Both the position numbers and the translations under genes were made by a program. Shown one piece after another: positions 45,903 to 55,510 of a DNA stretch of 64,000 nucleotides. The DNA lies in assembly GCF_002000245.1 (NCBI RefSeq), contig NZ_MTCM01000003.1, forward strand, positions 372,001-436,000, given 5' to 3'. Position 1 is the stretch's first letter; each line of letters opens with the position of its first letter. The notes beneath the pieces are model-generated. The model had not been told where the DNA came from and searched no databases. It saw only the letters and a list, made by a program, of their open reading frames with translations. Source of the DNA: Sphingobacterium sp. CZ-UAM (lineage in GTDB: Bacteria; Bacteroidota; Bacteroidia; Sphingobacteriales; Sphingobacteriaceae).

Positions 45903-46685
45903 TTAAAGGGGAAATTTGGGCGTTCTTTTTTCTAGAAAAGCGGAAACTCCTTCTTTGAAGTCATCTGTTCCGAACAAATGACCAAATGTATCCATCTCCA
46001 CCTTACTACCATCCCGTCTTTTATCTCCAGCCGCATTAATAGCATCGATGGCACTTGCTACCGCAACTCGTGAACGTGTAAATATCTTTTGGAGGATTTC
46101 TTCTGCCCTCCCGATTAGCTTTTCCTGTGGGACCACTTCGTTAACCAGGCCGATTTCATACGCCTTTTGCGCATCAATCATATCGCCTGTCAAAATCATT
46201 TGCATTGCAGGTCCCTTTCCTATCAAAGCTGGCAGACGCTGCGTACCTCCGTAACCCGGTATTAATCCCAATGAAACTTCGGGGAGTCCCATTTTTGCAT
46301 TCTCAGAAGCGATACGCATATGACAAGCCAATGCCATTTCAAGCCCTCCTCCTAAAGCATAACCATTGATAGCGGCAATAACAGGTTTTGGAGCCCCCTC
46401 AATAAGATCTGTAAAGATAATATGACCGCGCTCGCTCAACCAACGTGCCTGAACGACAGAAAGGTCGGTAAACTCCTTGATATCTGCACCGGCGACAAAA
46501 GCCTTGTGTCCAGCTCCTGTCAAAATAATACCACGCACATGATTATCCGCATTAAACTGCTTAAAAATTTCCTGTAATTCATCGAGCGTCTCTTGATTCA
46601 GGGCATTCATTTGAGGTTCACGATCGATTATAATATAGCCTATGCTATCTTTAACCTCATATTTTAAGTTCGAATATTGGATCAT
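45903..46685 (-). CDS. Enoyl-CoA hydratase/crotonase family protein
   Basis: A 260-residue crotonase (ATG 46683-46685; the open frame extends further into the upstream gene but without a sensible start). Oxyanion-hole pattern HKAFVAGADIKEF, and both catalytic glutamates are in place: GGGLEMALACH and GLPEVSLGLIPGYGGTQRLP. This matches true enoyl-CoA hydratases that add water to trans-2-enoyl-CoA in fatty-acid or butanoyl-CoA metabolism. It begins 4 nt after the DUF5686 gene, so it is co-transcribed with an outer-membrane protein, an odd pairing. Confidence 0.9.
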   Translation of the reverse strand: MIQYSNLKYEVKDSIGYIIIDREPQMNALNQETLDELQEIFKQFNADNHVRGIILTGAGHKAFVAGADIKEFTDLSVVQARWLSERGHIIFTDLIEGAPKPVIAAINGYALGGGLEMALACHMRIASENAKMGLPEVSLGLIPGYGGTQRLPALIGKGPAMQMILTGDMIDAQKAYEIGLVNEVVPQEKLIGRAEEILQKIFTRSRVAVASAIDAINAAGDKRRDGSKVEMDTFGHLFGTDDFKEGVSAFLEKRTPKFPL

Positions 46686-46689
46686 ACAG

Positions 46690-49230
46690 CTAAAAATTAA
46701 AATGTATGGATGCGGTGAAGGTATCCGATGGTACACCTTCTCCACCTTTGTAGCTCAGTCTCTTTTTATACTCTAATCTAAGCAATTTAAAAATATTATC
46801 CACGCCCACCAAACCTTCAACGTAAGGTCTATCTCGGACTGCTTTTGTTTGAACGATACCATTTTTATCTGCTTCAAATTGTATATTCTCAGGGGTAACA
46901 AATGGATTATTCACATCGCTTAATTTTCCATAGAAAGCTTTGAAGCCTGTCACCTCACGCCATTTCAGTTTTCTAAATAAAGGGATTCTATTGAAGAAAA
47001 ATCCGTTCCAATTGTGATAATAGGTCAATTTTAAAAACTGATCCGATGCAAATTCCGAAGCAGCCATCAAATCAAAATTTACCAAAGGACCCGATTTATC
47101 TCTCGTAACTTCAGGAAGTTCCAAGAGAGTATATGGTAAATGTTTTCCCCAGATTCTTCCACCTGAAAACTGAAGATCGGCCTGACCAGCCGGAGATAAA
47201 AACAGTCTTTTGAACACACTAAATCGCAAAGCATCATAACTATAATCTGCTCCCCAAAAACCTTTCAAACCCTTGTTATATTGAAGTGTAAAAATTGGAT
47301 ATTTATTTTCGACTGTTCCACGATCGAGATTATGATAGGTGAAATCTTCATTAGGAGCCCAGCGCAAAAGAACCTGAAAATCATTGGTATTGACCGCACG
47401 GATAGTATCAGGATGAGGTAAACTATTAACATAAAATAACTCGCCCTTAGGTTGTCTACGGGTATGTGTCAATGCCGTTCCAATACTCACGTGATTACCA
47501 AATTCAATCAAATGATCGAGGCGGTATATATCGTTGAATTGCCATTTATTTGGTCTGTTCTTTCCAAAAGACCTGAAAAATCCGTCACCTTTTAAGAAGC
47601 CCAGATTGCGCCCGGGTTCCATAACGTCATGCTGGACTGTAAAGCGGAGATAGTTCGCGGGAAATTGCACAATACGCTCTCCATTTAATGTAAATGCTGT
47701 ACTCAGATAATACTTTATTTCCTTATCCTTATCACCATAGGCGGTATATCCCTCCATAAAAACCTTCTCAGAAAATAATCGCGTTGTCCGACCACTCAAC
47801 CGAATACGGTTGCCCTCATAATTATTCCGGCTATAGAGATACTCTAATGGGCCAAACTCCACTTTCCCAGCATTATAATACCCCTTAGCCAATAGATAGC
47901 CCAATGCAACCAATTGGTTGAAAGACCGCATTTTCTGAACAGAATCAACTTTTTGATAGGCTCCCATTTCGGCTTTACTTAATGGCGTCGGTCTGACCTG
48001 AACGATTGGAACCTTTGCACCGGATTGAAGCAAGTATCTTTTTTCAACCGGCACGCCAACAAAATTGTCATTTGAGATTGAATCTGTTCGATGCCCAAGA
48101 TATCGCGTTTCCCGCCGCCCATATAAAACATCGGTTTTACTTCCTCCAAACAACATTTTCAAATCTGTAAGTACCGGAAGCATACTACCATTTTTAAATT
48201 CGCTGTAGCTCAGATCAATCTGTACATCGTTGATCCAGTTGATATTTGCAGCCTTTCCAATATTTAGGGTTGCCTGATGAACAGCATAGCGAGTATCATC
48301 TGATATGAGAAGTACACCGTAGAACAATAAATCGATCTTTGATTTGCCTTCAAAGTGAAGTTTGATATAATCTTTTCCCGCTATTTGAACAGTATCCTGT
48401 ATTCGATATCTGTAAAAGGCTGTTGCACCTGTCGCTATCGGACTCAATATGCCCTTATTTGCAACCTGTATGGTATTTTCATAAAGATCGACATCACGAA
48501 GTATGGTTTGAAAACGGGTCTGCCAATTATCATTATTGAAAAAACGTGGGTTTAGTTCGGTTTGATTGTGACTGGTAATAATCTTCTTGCTTCGATTAGG
48601 ATCATATGAAGAATAAACATTCGCAAAATTTTCCTCTAGATAGAATGGCGCAATCGTAAGTCCCCTAAATACTGTCGAATCTATATTTTCGAAAAGGAAT
48701 CGAAACGGCTTGGGAAATTTCTTGGCCTTATCCTCTGGATTCACAAACCCAAACTGCGTCTTCTCATATTCGTCAAAACGAATCTCTGGAATACGGCTGT
48801 AATGATTTTGCGGACGATGGGCGATAACTTGTTCTATTAGCGCGATCGCAGGATCTTTGGGCTTCCTATTTTTTCGATTGATCACGACGATATCCAAGGT
48901 ATTATCTTTTGCGGTCAACCGTACGGTCATCAACGAATCACGCTCACGACGTACATCAACTGTTCTTCGTTCATAAGCTACAGACCCAAATACCAATTGC
49001 CTGTATTGCTTCTTATCCAAAATTTTAAAGTAACCCAGCGTATCACTAACGCCACCACTATCTTCCCCTACCCAGTTGATGGAAACACGACTAATCCCTT
49101 TCCCTGTCTGTGCATCGACAACCTTTCCACGTATAAATTCCTGCGCAATCACTTTCCCCCCGAACAACAGGAATAGTAACACACTAAAAAAGCTTATTGA
49201 AAAAGATTTAACACACACTTTAAACAGCAT
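46690..49230 (-). CDS. DUF5686 outer-membrane protein with carboxypeptidase-regulatory-like domain
   Basis: An 846-residue protein (ATG 49228-49230) with a signal peptide (about 1-30). A carboxypeptidase-D-regulatory-like beta domain follows (FIRGKVVDAQTGKGISRVSI, about 32-115), then the DUF5686 region with the linker VVINRKNRKPKDPAIALIEQVI. The long beta-strand-rich C-terminus ends in an aromatic residue (ASIHFNF), as in outer-membrane barrels. The family is common in Bacteroidota and functionally unknown. The nuo terminator lies just upstream, so it has its own promoter, not identified. Confidence 0.8.
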   Translation of the reverse strand: MLFKVCVKSFSISFFSVLLFLLFGGKVIAQEFIRGKVVDAQTGKGISRVSINWVGEDSGGVSDTLGYFKILDKKQYRQLVFGSVAYERRTVDVRRERDSLMTVRLTAKDNTLDIVVINRKNRKPKDPAIALIEQVIAHRPQNHYSRIPEIRFDEYEKTQFGFVNPEDKAKKFPKPFRFLFENIDSTVFRGLTIAPFYLEENFANVYSSYDPNRSKKIITSHNQTELNPRFFNNDNWQTRFQTILRDVDLYENTIQVANKGILSPIATGATAFYRYRIQDTVQIAGKDYIKLHFEGKSKIDLLFYGVLLISDDTRYAVHQATLNIGKAANINWINDVQIDLSYSEFKNGSMLPVLTDLKMLFGGSKTDVLYGRRETRYLGHRTDSISNDNFVGVPVEKRYLLQSGAKVPIVQVRPTPLSKAEMGAYQKVDSVQKMRSFNQLVALGYLLAKGYYNAGKVEFGPLEYLYSRNNYEGNRIRLSGRTTRLFSEKVFMEGYTAYGDKDKEIKYYLSTAFTLNGERIVQFPANYLRFTVQHDVMEPGRNLGFLKGDGFFRSFGKNRPNKWQFNDIYRLDHLIEFGNHVSIGTALTHTRRQPKGELFYVNSLPHPDTIRAVNTNDFQVLLRWAPNEDFTYHNLDRGTVENKYPIFTLQYNKGLKGFWGADYSYDALRFSVFKRLFLSPAGQADLQFSGGRIWGKHLPYTLLELPEVTRDKSGPLVNFDLMAASEFASDQFLKLTYYHNWNGFFFNRIPLFRKLKWREVTGFKAFYGKLSDVNNPFVTPENIQFEADKNGIVQTKAVRDRPYVEGLVGVDNIFKLLRLEYKKRLSYKGGEGVPSDTFTASIHFNF

Positions 49231-49297
49231 CTTCAAACTGATAGGATTTCTTTTTTACAATATACAATTTGTATTCAAGAGTTATGTCAATAAATAT

Positions 49298-49327
49298 AAA
49301 AAAAGCATAACGAAATCGCTATGCTTT
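49298..49327 (-). terminator. Terminator of the nuo operon
   Basis: On the minus strand AAAGCATAGCG pairs with CGTTATGCTTT (11 bp, one G-U) around ATTT and runs into seven T. It lies 30 nt after the nuoN stop. Confidence 0.88.
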
Positions 49328-49356
49328 AGTAAACAACAAGTATTTTAACAGAAACT

Positions 49357-50733
49357 TTATATTAACTTTAATAGACAGTCCGGATACACCCCAATAAGGA
49401 TAGTCAATCCAACAGCAAGCAAAAGGACGAATGAGTAATTCCATTGCACATTTACACAGGATTCTTCGCTGTCTCTAAAATACATTGCAACCACCACTTT
49501 TAAATAATAATAGACTGCAATAGCGGCATTGATAACTGCTAAAATCAATAATACGATATGATAGCTCTCCATGACCGAGGAGAACATCATAAATTTACCG
49601 ATGAATCCAGCCGTCAATGGGATACCCGCCAGAGAAAGCATGGCTACGGTAATTGCGAATGCCAACATGGGATTTCGTTTTCCCAATCCATTAAACGCTT
49701 CAAAATGTTCTGATCCTGTTGTCTTCTTTACGAGGATCAACCCAGTAAATGCAACAATAGTTGCAAGTGAATAGGCAAGTCCATAAGCAAAAATACCATT
49801 TGCCGAAGTTGCCCCAACAGCTATGATGGCAAACAGCATATAACCTGCATGAGAAATACTCGAGTAAGCCAGCATGCGTTTGAAAGAAGATTGCATGACA
49901 GCGGAAATATTTCCGATAAACAATGTAATAATCGCGATGATCAGGAATACCGGTTCCCAAAAATCTTGTAAAGGAAGTAGACTGTAGCTAAATAATCGTA
50001 ATAGTCCCGCGAAGGAAGCTACTTTAACGACAGTACTCATATAACTTGTAATCAGAATAGGTGCTCCATCATACACATCCGGAGTCCAAAAGTGAAATGG
50101 AGCTGCACCAACTTTAAAGGTCAGACCAACAATCAGTAATAGGATACCACCATAGAATAAAGGTGAAATTGCATGCGGATTATTTACGACATAGGCTTTT
50201 ATTTCATCCAGATCAAATGAACCTGTAGCTCCATATAATAATGCGATTCCAAATAACAAAAATCCGGTAGAAAATGCACCCATCAAAAAATATTTCAGCG
50301 CCGCTTCATTTGACGCCTTATCCCGCTTACGGATACCTACCAGGATATAAAGCGCTACGGACATAATTTCTATCCCTAAAAAGAGCATGGAGAAATTGTG
50401 ATAACTATTTACCAAAACAGCTCCAGTCAGTGAAAATATCAACAATGAATAATACTCTGCAACCTGTCCCCCCTCATCAAAATACCCTTTTGAAATAATA
50501 AATATGCACAAAGTAACGACGATGCATAAGACTGAAAATGCAATCGCATAATGATCGAAATGAACCATCCCGCTGAAAAGAGGCCCTTTGTCAACTGTCC
50601 AATCGTTCAGTAGAAAACCAATCGCTGCCAAGAATCCAAGGATGGAAACCGGCAAAAGCAAGGTTTTCGCTTTGAACAAGCCAAGATAAAGAACAACTAA
50701 TGCTAATATTGAAAGTGTAATTATAGCTCCCAT
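49357..50733 (-). CDS. nuoN: NADH-quinone oxidoreductase subunit N
   Basis: A 458-residue antiporter-like membrane subunit of complex I with about 14 helices. Family patterns: GIEIMSVALYILVG (with the conserved Glu), LKYFLMGAFSTGFLLFGIALLYG, GLTFKVGAAPFHFWTPDVYDGAP (the helix-7 Lys) and MLAYSSISHAGYM. It conducts one proton path. Last gene of the nuoA-N operon. Confidence 0.95.
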   Translation of the reverse strand: MGAIITLSILALVVLYLGLFKAKTLLLPVSILGFLAAIGFLLNDWTVDKGPLFSGMVHFDHYAIAFSVLCIVVTLCIFIISKGYFDEGGQVAEYYSLLIFSLTGAVLVNSYHNFSMLFLGIEIMSVALYILVGIRKRDKASNEAALKYFLMGAFSTGFLLFGIALLYGATGSFDLDEIKAYVVNNPHAISPLFYGGILLLIVGLTFKVGAAPFHFWTPDVYDGAPILITSYMSTVVKVASFAGLLRLFSYSLLPLQDFWEPVFLIIAIITLFIGNISAVMQSSFKRMLAYSSISHAGYMLFAIIAVGATSANGIFAYGLAYSLATIVAFTGLILVKKTTGSEHFEAFNGLGKRNPMLAFAITVAMLSLAGIPLTAGFIGKFMMFSSVMESYHIVLLILAVINAAIAVYYYLKVVVAMYFRDSEESCVNVQWNYSFVLLLAVGLTILIGVYPDCLLKLI

Positions 50734-50751
50734 ACAAATTGATATATCTAT

Positions 50752-52194
50752 TTATCTGCCTAAAAATGTGCTTAAAACCTCCACTGAACCCGCAGAAAGA
50801 TTCAATAAGAAATTCGGGAATATACCGATATAAAGAATCAAGAAGGAAATCAGACTCAATACAACGAGTTCTCCCCCTTTTACATCTTCAAACTGCATGG
50901 TTTTGTCCGTAGTTTCCCCCAACATCGTCTGCTGATAAAGGTGAAGCGTATAGACAGCCCCTAATATTAACGTTAGTCCGCCGAAAACTGCAAACCAGAA
51001 TCCATATTGAAATACACCTTTCAATAACAGAAACTCACCTATAAAACCGTTGGTTAGTGGCAGTCCAACTGCCCCCATACAGATAATCATAAAAAAGATC
51101 GCTAATTTCGGAGCTTTGCTCGCAATTCCGCCAAGTTCTGAAAGACTACGTGTTTGCGTACGTTGTTGCACGATATCCAGTACATAAAAAAGTCCAATGA
51201 CCGAAATACCGTGATTTAACATTTGTATTGTTGCACCACTCAGACCATTTGTATTCCAAGAGAAGACTCCTGCACTGATTAATCCAACGTGCGCAATTGA
51301 AGAGTACGCGATCAACCGTTTGGCATCGTCCTGCTTAATTGCAATGATAGAAGCATAAACAATTCCAATGACACATAAGATCATGGCAAATTGCCCATAC
51401 AAAGCAACTCCCGTAGGAACCACAGGCAATAGCCAACGCATTAAACCATATACCCCCATTTTCAACATAATACCCGCCAATAACATCGTGCCAGCAGCTG
51501 GAGAATTCGTGTACGTATTCGGCTGCCAAGTGTGAAACGGAAAGATGGGAATCTTAATCGCAAAGGCGATAAAAAATGCCCAGAATAACCAACGTTGTGT
51601 GTCATCCCCCAGCTCCAAAGCGATAAAAGAAGTCCATTCAAAATCGTGATTTGGCACCTGTTGATAGAGATAAAGAATTCCGATCAACATCAAAAGACTT
51701 CCCAAAAAAGTGTAAATGAAGAACTTTAGATTAACCCGAATACGGTCACCTTCGCCCCAGAGTGCACAGATAAAATAAATCGGGATCAAAGCGATTTCCC
51801 AACCCACATAGAATGTAAAAGCATCCAATGCCATAAATACAAGCAACAATCCAGCTTGCATAAAAGCCATCAATGCATAAAAATTGCCCTTATAGTCTTT
51901 AGAAAAAGTTGTCGCAATAATGAAAGGCATCAATCCATTGGTCAACAGTATCAGCGGTAAGCTAATCCCGTCTACGCCAAGATGAAAATGAATATGCAAG
52001 GCCGAAATCCACTCCCAATTTTTTTCGAATTGCATCCCGCCATTTGGATCAAATTGACAAAGGAATGGGATCGTCAATGCGAGCGATACGATTGATAAAA
52101 TCAATGCTATTGACTTGGCGGCATTGGTCTTTAATAAAGCTAAAATCAATGCGCTGATTAACGGCAATAAAATAAGTAAGAAAAGGTTATCCAT
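50752..52194 (-). CDS. nuoM: NADH-quinone oxidoreductase subunit M
   Basis: A 480-residue antiporter-like proton-channel subunit. Diagnostic runs: FHLGVDGISLPLILLT, FYVGWEIALIPIYFIC (conserved Glu), AFAIKIPIFPFHTWQPNTYTNSP (Lys of helix 7), KRLIAYSSIAHVGLISAG and GFIGEFLLLKG. Start ATG at 52192-52194, 15 nt after nuoL. Confidence 0.95.
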   Translation of the reverse strand: MDNLFLLILLPLISALILALLKTNAAKSIALILSIVSLALTIPFLCQFDPNGGMQFEKNWEWISALHIHFHLGVDGISLPLILLTNGLMPFIIATTFSKDYKGNFYALMAFMQAGLLLVFMALDAFTFYVGWEIALIPIYFICALWGEGDRIRVNLKFFIYTFLGSLLMLIGILYLYQQVPNHDFEWTSFIALELGDDTQRWLFWAFFIAFAIKIPIFPFHTWQPNTYTNSPAAGTMLLAGIMLKMGVYGLMRWLLPVVPTGVALYGQFAMILCVIGIVYASIIAIKQDDAKRLIAYSSIAHVGLISAGVFSWNTNGLSGATIQMLNHGISVIGLFYVLDIVQQRTQTRSLSELGGIASKAPKLAIFFMIICMGAVGLPLTNGFIGEFLLLKGVFQYGFWFAVFGGLTLILGAVYTLHLYQQTMLGETTDKTMQFEDVKGGELVVLSLISFLILYIGIFPNFLLNLSAGSVEVLSTFLGR

Positions 52195-52209
52195 CGATTA
52201 TACTAAATA

Positions 52210-54132
52210 TTAAAGACTCAAAAATCCATAAACGAAAATAGCAATCACTCCAATTACCATCATCAATAAATAAAACCCAACATTTCCATTTTGAAGCAAG
52301 CGGAGTACTTTTCCGGTATCGAATGTTGCTTTACCAGCCCCATTAACAATACCATCAATACCGCGTTGATCCACGACCTGACCAAAGAAAGTCGACAACC
52401 AGTTGATCGGGCGTACAACGACCGCATCATAAAGTTCATCCACATAAAATTTATGGTAGGAAAGATTTGCCAGAAAGCCCCGTGGAGCTTCATCTTCAAC
52501 AGGCATCTGTTGGCGCTTCACATAAACGTTGTAGGCAAGGCCAACCATAATTAATACACCAAATACAGAAACCGCCATTAACATGTATTCGGTGCTATGC
52601 TCCAAATGATGTGCAGCAGGAATCAATGCCTTCCCCTCAGCAAATACCGGCGCAAGAAAATTCTCCAACCAATGGTTTCCACCTAGCACCGTAGGCAAAT
52701 TGATTGCTCCACCAACAACAGAAAGCACCGCTAATACCATTAAAGGAATTGTCATACTTTTTGGTGATTCATGCAGGTGATATTTTTGCTCGTCAGTACC
52801 TCTAAATGAGCCGGAAAATGTCATGAATAACATTCTGAACATATAGAAAGCTGTCATTAACGCTCCCAAAAATCCGAGGCCCCATAAGATTGGGTTGGCA
52901 GCAAATGCATTGGCCAATATTTCATCTTTAGAGAAAAATCCAGAAAATGGAGGGATACCTGCAATTGCAATCGTTCCAATTAGCATAGTGATATAAGTAA
53001 CCGGCATTGCTTTCTTTAATCCACCCATTTTTCGCATATCTTGCTCATCACTCATACCATGGATAACTGATCCTGCACCAAGAAATAATAAGGCTTTAAA
53101 GAACGCATGAGTCAATACGTGAAAAAATGCACCCGTAAATGCTCCCACGCCTAGACCAAGAAACATATAACCCAATTGAGAAACTGTAGAATAAGCCAGT
53201 ACTTTCTTAATATCATTTTGTGTTATTGCGATTGCAGCGGCCAACAAAGCAGTACAGATTGCTATAATGGAAATCAGCTGCAATGTGATCGGTGAGAGCA
53301 CAAACAATACATTGGATCGAGCGATCATATAGATCCCCGCTGTCACCATAGTCGCAGCGTGTATCAAGGCCGAAACAGGTGTAGGACCAGCCATAGCGTC
53401 CGGTAACCAGGTAAATAATGGGATTTGTGCGGACTTACCTGTTGCGGCAATAAATAGTAATATGGTTATACTCACCACAGCGATGTCACCAACAGCAAAA
53501 TTCTTTGCCCCAGCAAATACCGTGGAAAATTCAAGTGATCCGAAAGTCCCCAGTATCAAAAATACGGCTAACAAAAATCCTAAATCACCTATTCTATTCA
53601 TCACAAATGCCTTTTTCGCAGCATTTGCATAAGACGTGTTTTTATACCAAAATCCAATGAGTAGGTAAGAACAGAGTCCTACACCTTCCCAACCAATAAA
53701 CATGACAAGGTAATTAGAACCCAACACCAAGAGCAACATGAAAAAGATAAATAGATTCAAGTAGGCGAAAAACTTACCGAATCCATTATCATGATGCATA
53801 TACCCAATAGAATAAATATGGATCAAGAAACCGATACCAGTGACTATTAATAACATAATCGCACTTAATGGGTCCACTAAAAAGGACAGACTTATTTTGA
53901 GATGCCCCACTGAAATCCAGTCAAATAGATGTTGTTCGATAATTCCTGCTTGTCCTGCCTGTCTTGATTGATATACTTCAGAAAAAAGGATGCAGCTGCA
54001 GATAAAAGAAATAAGAACCACGGCACTGCCCAAAGCACCGATCATACCTTTGGAAAATGCATTTCTGCCCAATCCATTCACTATAAACCCGATTAAGGGC
54101 AAAAGGGGAATCAACCAAATTAATTCACTCAT
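52210..54132 (-). CDS. nuoL: NADH-quinone oxidoreductase subunit L
   Basis: A 640-residue distal antiporter-like subunit including the lateral helix. Runs such as FLVDPLSAIMLLIVTGIGFLIHIYSIGYM, FIGWEGVGLCSYLLIGFWY, ATGKSAQIPLFTWLPDAMAGPTPVSALIHAATMV and VLAYSTVSQLGYMFLGLG are all intact. Length is normal (E. coli 613). It carries the far proton channel. Confidence 0.96.
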   Translation of the reverse strand: MSELIWLIPLLPLIGFIVNGLGRNAFSKGMIGALGSAVVLISFICSCILFSEVYQSRQAGQAGIIEQHLFDWISVGHLKISLSFLVDPLSAIMLLIVTGIGFLIHIYSIGYMHHDNGFGKFFAYLNLFIFFMLLLVLGSNYLVMFIGWEGVGLCSYLLIGFWYKNTSYANAAKKAFVMNRIGDLGFLLAVFLILGTFGSLEFSTVFAGAKNFAVGDIAVVSITILLFIAATGKSAQIPLFTWLPDAMAGPTPVSALIHAATMVTAGIYMIARSNVLFVLSPITLQLISIIAICTALLAAAIAITQNDIKKVLAYSTVSQLGYMFLGLGVGAFTGAFFHVLTHAFFKALLFLGAGSVIHGMSDEQDMRKMGGLKKAMPVTYITMLIGTIAIAGIPPFSGFFSKDEILANAFAANPILWGLGFLGALMTAFYMFRMLFMTFSGSFRGTDEQKYHLHESPKSMTIPLMVLAVLSVVGGAINLPTVLGGNHWLENFLAPVFAEGKALIPAAHHLEHSTEYMLMAVSVFGVLIMVGLAYNVYVKRQQMPVEDEAPRGFLANLSYHKFYVDELYDAVVVRPINWLSTFFGQVVDQRGIDGIVNGAGKATFDTGKVLRLLQNGNVGFYLLMMVIGVIAIFVYGFLSL

Positions 54133-54151
54133 CGTATTTATTTCTTAAGTT

Positions 54152-54481
54152 CTACCAACGAAGTTTATTCAAGGAATCGATATCCACAGACTTCGTATTC
54201 CGATATACCATAATAATAATAGCCAGACCGACCGCTACTTCCGCGGCTGCAAGTGCCATAATAAAGAAGACAAACACCTGCCCCGATGAATCGCCATGCT
54301 GCACCGAAAAAGCCGCTAATAGCAGATTGACAGCGTTAAGCATCAATTCGATGGACATCATAATAATAATTACATTACGACGGATCAATACACCGATCAC
54401 ACCAATAGCAAAAATAATAGTGCAAAAAATCAAATAATGATTTATCGGTACACCCTGCAACTGTTGAACAACTGTTTCCAT
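54152..54481 (-). CDS. nuoK: NADH-quinone oxidoreductase subunit K
   Basis: A 109-residue three-helix subunit with the conserved membrane glutamates in MMSIELMLNAVNLLL and LAAAEVAVGLAIIIMVYR. Its ATG overlaps the nuoJ stop by one base (TAATG), coupling translation. Confidence 0.95.
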   Translation of the reverse strand: METVVQQLQGVPINHYLIFCTIIFAIGVIGVLIRRNVIIIMMSIELMLNAVNLLLAAFSVQHGDSSGQVFVFFIMALAAAEVAVGLAIIIMVYRNTKSVDIDSLNKLRW

Positions 54482-54978
54482 TAGATTTGTTTAGGTTCTT
54501 TCTTAGCTAATAAAATTGCTCCTATCATGGCCGTCAATAACAATAAAGAAGACAATTCAAACGGAAGCAAAAATTCGTTAAACAATACCTTGCCTAGGTT
54601 TTTCACCAATCCAATTTCAGGATTAACGACAGTCAAGGGGTTGGAGATCTCAAACACACGATAAACTCCAAAAAAGGTTACCAATAAGCAACAACCGGCA
54701 ATTACTCCCATAAATTTGACCATATTGGATTTCATCGGTTCGGTATCCTTATTTAAATTGAGCAACATGAGTACAAATAAAAAGAGTACCATGATCGCCC
54801 CCATATAGACGATAAAATTGACCACAGCCAAAAACTGGGCATTCAATAAAATGTAATGCACTGTGAATGTGAAAAAGGTAATGACCAAGTACAATACACT
54901 ATGCACAGGGTTCTTTGTAAAGATGGTCATCAGCGCAAAGAAAATAGACAAGAAGGCTACAAAATAAAATACTGTCAT
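54481..54978 (-). CDS. nuoJ: NADH-quinone oxidoreductase subunit J
   Basis: A 165-residue membrane subunit with five helices and the pattern NPVHSVLYLVITFF, QFLAVVNFIVYMGAIMVLFLFVLMLLN, including the pi-bulge segment of helix 3. Located between nuoI and nuoK as usual. Confidence 0.94.
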   Translation of the reverse strand: MTVFYFVAFLSIFFALMTIFTKNPVHSVLYLVITFFTFTVHYILLNAQFLAVVNFIVYMGAIMVLFLFVLMLLNLNKDTEPMKSNMVKFMGVIAGCCLLVTFFGVYRVFEISNPLTVVNPEIGLVKNLGKVLFNEFLLPFELSSLLLLTAMIGAILLAKKEPKQI

Positions 54979-54989
54979 AATTTCTTGAA

Positions 54990-55499
54990 TTAGCTCTTTA
55001 ATTTGGTAATATCAAAGGTTGGCTCGACCAGCTTATCCTTCCCATATATAAAATCCTTACGTAGGTAATCTGCCGTCACATGTGGACCATCCAAATAAAT
55101 AGCTTCTTTTGGACAGGCTTCTTCACAAAGACCGCAGAAAATACAACGCAACATATTAATTTCATAAACTGATGCGTACTTTTCTTCGCGATAAAGGTGT
55201 TCTTCACCTTTTTTACGCTCAGCAGCAGTCATAGTAATGGCCTCCGCAGGACATGACAACGCACATAATCCACATGCGGTACAGCGCTCGCGTCCCTCCT
55301 CATCACGCTTCAACGAATGCTGTCCCCGAAAATTTTTGGAATAAGGTCTTATTTCTTCGGGATATTTAACAGTGGGGATTTTCTTAAAAAAATGCCTCAA
55401 TGTAATCCGCAGCCCTCTGACAATTGCTGGAAAATAGATTCTTTCCGAAAAGGTCATTGGCTTTTGTTCGATTACTTTCTTACGATTGCTTAGTTGCAT
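54990..55499 (-). CDS. nuoI: NADH-quinone oxidoreductase subunit I
   Basis: A 169-residue ferredoxin-like subunit carrying clusters N6a and N6b: CTACGLCALSCP and CIFCGLCEEACP. The ATG at 55497-55499 is preferred; the open frame upstream runs into nuoH in another frame and lacks a sensible start. Confidence 0.95.
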   Translation of the reverse strand: MQLSNRKKVIEQKPMTFSERIYFPAIVRGLRITLRHFFKKIPTVKYPEEIRPYSKNFRGQHSLKRDEEGRERCTACGLCALSCPAEAITMTAAERKKGEEHLYREEKYASVYEINMLRCIFCGLCEEACPKEAIYLDGPHVTADYLRKDFIYGKDKLVEPTFDITKLKS

Positions 55500-55510
55500 A
55501 AAATCCTTTC

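Noticed and set aside
46686..46745. 20-codon N-terminal extension of the enoyl-CoA hydratase
   Set aside because: It overlaps the end of the DUF5686 gene and lacks similarity to crotonases; the ATG at 46683-46685 gives the normal 260-residue length.
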